This document shows, one piece after another, positions 63,734 to 64,000 of a DNA stretch of 64,000 bases (positions are counted from its first letter, which is position 1; each line of letters begins with the position of its first letter). The DNA is taken from the NCBI RefSeq assembly GCF_001854125.1, contig NZ_CP017715.1, positions 2,480,001-2,544,000 on the forward strand. The letters are read 5' to 3'. The stretch comes from Marinobacter salinus (GTDB lineage Bacteria; Pseudomonadota; Gammaproteobacteria; Pseudomonadales; Oleiphilaceae). The notes beneath the pieces were generated by a model. That model was not told the DNA's origin and made no database searches. It saw only the letters and a list, made by a program, of their open reading frames with translations. Position numbers and translations under genes: made by a program.

Positions 63734-64000
63734 GTGGCAAATTCCCCGCAAGCCAAGAAGCGCGCACGTCAGAACGAGAAGAACCGCAAGCACAATGCCA
63801 GCCTGCGTTCCATGGCACGTACGTACATGAAAAAGATCCAGGCCAAAATTGAGGCCGGCAACTACGAAGAAGCCCAGGCTGCTTTCCAGCAGGCTCAGCC
63901 GATTCTGGACAGCATGGTCAACAAAGGCGTGTTCGCCAAGAACAAGATTGCTCGTAGCAAGAGCCGTCTGAGCGCCAAGATCAAGTCCCTGAAGAGCGCG
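63734..64000 (+). CDS. rpsT: 30S ribosomal protein S20 (3' end cut by window)
   Basis: The frame reads [25 protein letters not shown] and continues for 89 codons to the window edge without a stop; family length is about 87-90, so only the last codon or codons are missing. The start is GTG at 63734 with AGGAG 8 nt upstream. E. coli rpsT also uses a non-ATG start (UUG), linked to autogenous control. Confidence 0.97.
   Translation, partial: MANSPQAKKRARQNEKNRKHNASLRSMARTYMKKIQAKIEAGNYEEAQAAFQQAQPILDSMVNKGVFAKNKIARSKSRLSAKIKSLKSA

Overview
The window reads as chromosomal housekeeping DNA of a marine gammaproteobacterium. Protein sequences, gene order and the Pseudomonas-like neighbourhoods (rluD-bamD-pilSR; ispH-fkpB-lspA-ileS-ribF-murJ-rpsT; ilvIHC-pssA-msrPQ-rrn) suggest a Marinobacter-like organism. 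That genus call is inference; a search with the 16S gene at 29109-30650 would settle it. I see no prophage, insertion sequence, CRISPR array or defence island.

Layout. 1-10224: the division and cell wall (dcw) cluster on the minus strand, mraZ-rsmH-ftsL-ftsI-murE-murF-mraY-murD-ftsW-murG (murG runs off the left edge), tightly packed with overlapping stops and starts. It is read from one promoter followed by a four-box MraZ operator. 10434-10815: RNase P RNA and its promoter. 10835-14764: rsmI, divergent from lpoA-yraN-diaA. 14778-18575: sspB, sspA and the cytochrome bc1 operon petABC. 18822-19835: rplM-rpsI. 19856-25254: leuA, a diverged holD, rimI, prfC and a YjjV-type tatD. 25283-31081: a complete rRNA operon on the minus strand (16S, tRNA-Ile, tRNA-Ala, 23S, 5S) with three nearly identical tandem promoters, two boxA elements and long RNase III processing stems.

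31171-37431: msrPQ (periplasmic methionine sulfoxide repair), pssA (phospholipid synthesis) and ilvI-ilvH-ilvC (branched-chain amino acids), the last behind a leader of about 290 nt. 37618-40846: a DUF4124 protein, a REP-like palindrome, and clpB with a sigma-32-type promoter. 40927-45346: pgeF, rluD, bamD and nadE. 45398-55715: type IV pilus genes, first the PilS/PilR two-component system and a fimT-like pseudopilin on the plus strand, then on the minus strand fimU-pilV-pilW-pilX-small secreted protein-pilY1-pilE (minor pilins and tip adhesin). 55949-63475: ispH, fkpB, lspA, ileS, ribF and murJ. 63734-64000: rpsT, cut by the right edge just before its stop.

Together the genes cover envelope construction (dcw, murJ, lpoA, bamD, lspA, pssA), translation and its quality control (rrn, rpsI/rplM/rpsT, ileS, prfC, rimI, rsmH/rsmI/rluD), respiration (petABC), amino acid supply (ilv, leuA), stress response (clpB, sspAB, msrPQ) and surface motility (pil). 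I found no clearly new biological system. The best leads are the uncharacterised secreted protein in the pilus tip cluster, the rearranged pil cluster, the ilvI leader, the hairpin between the two tRNA genes, the REP-like palindrome, and the regulatory sites that can be read base by base (MraZ boxes, triple rrn promoter, sigma-32 site).
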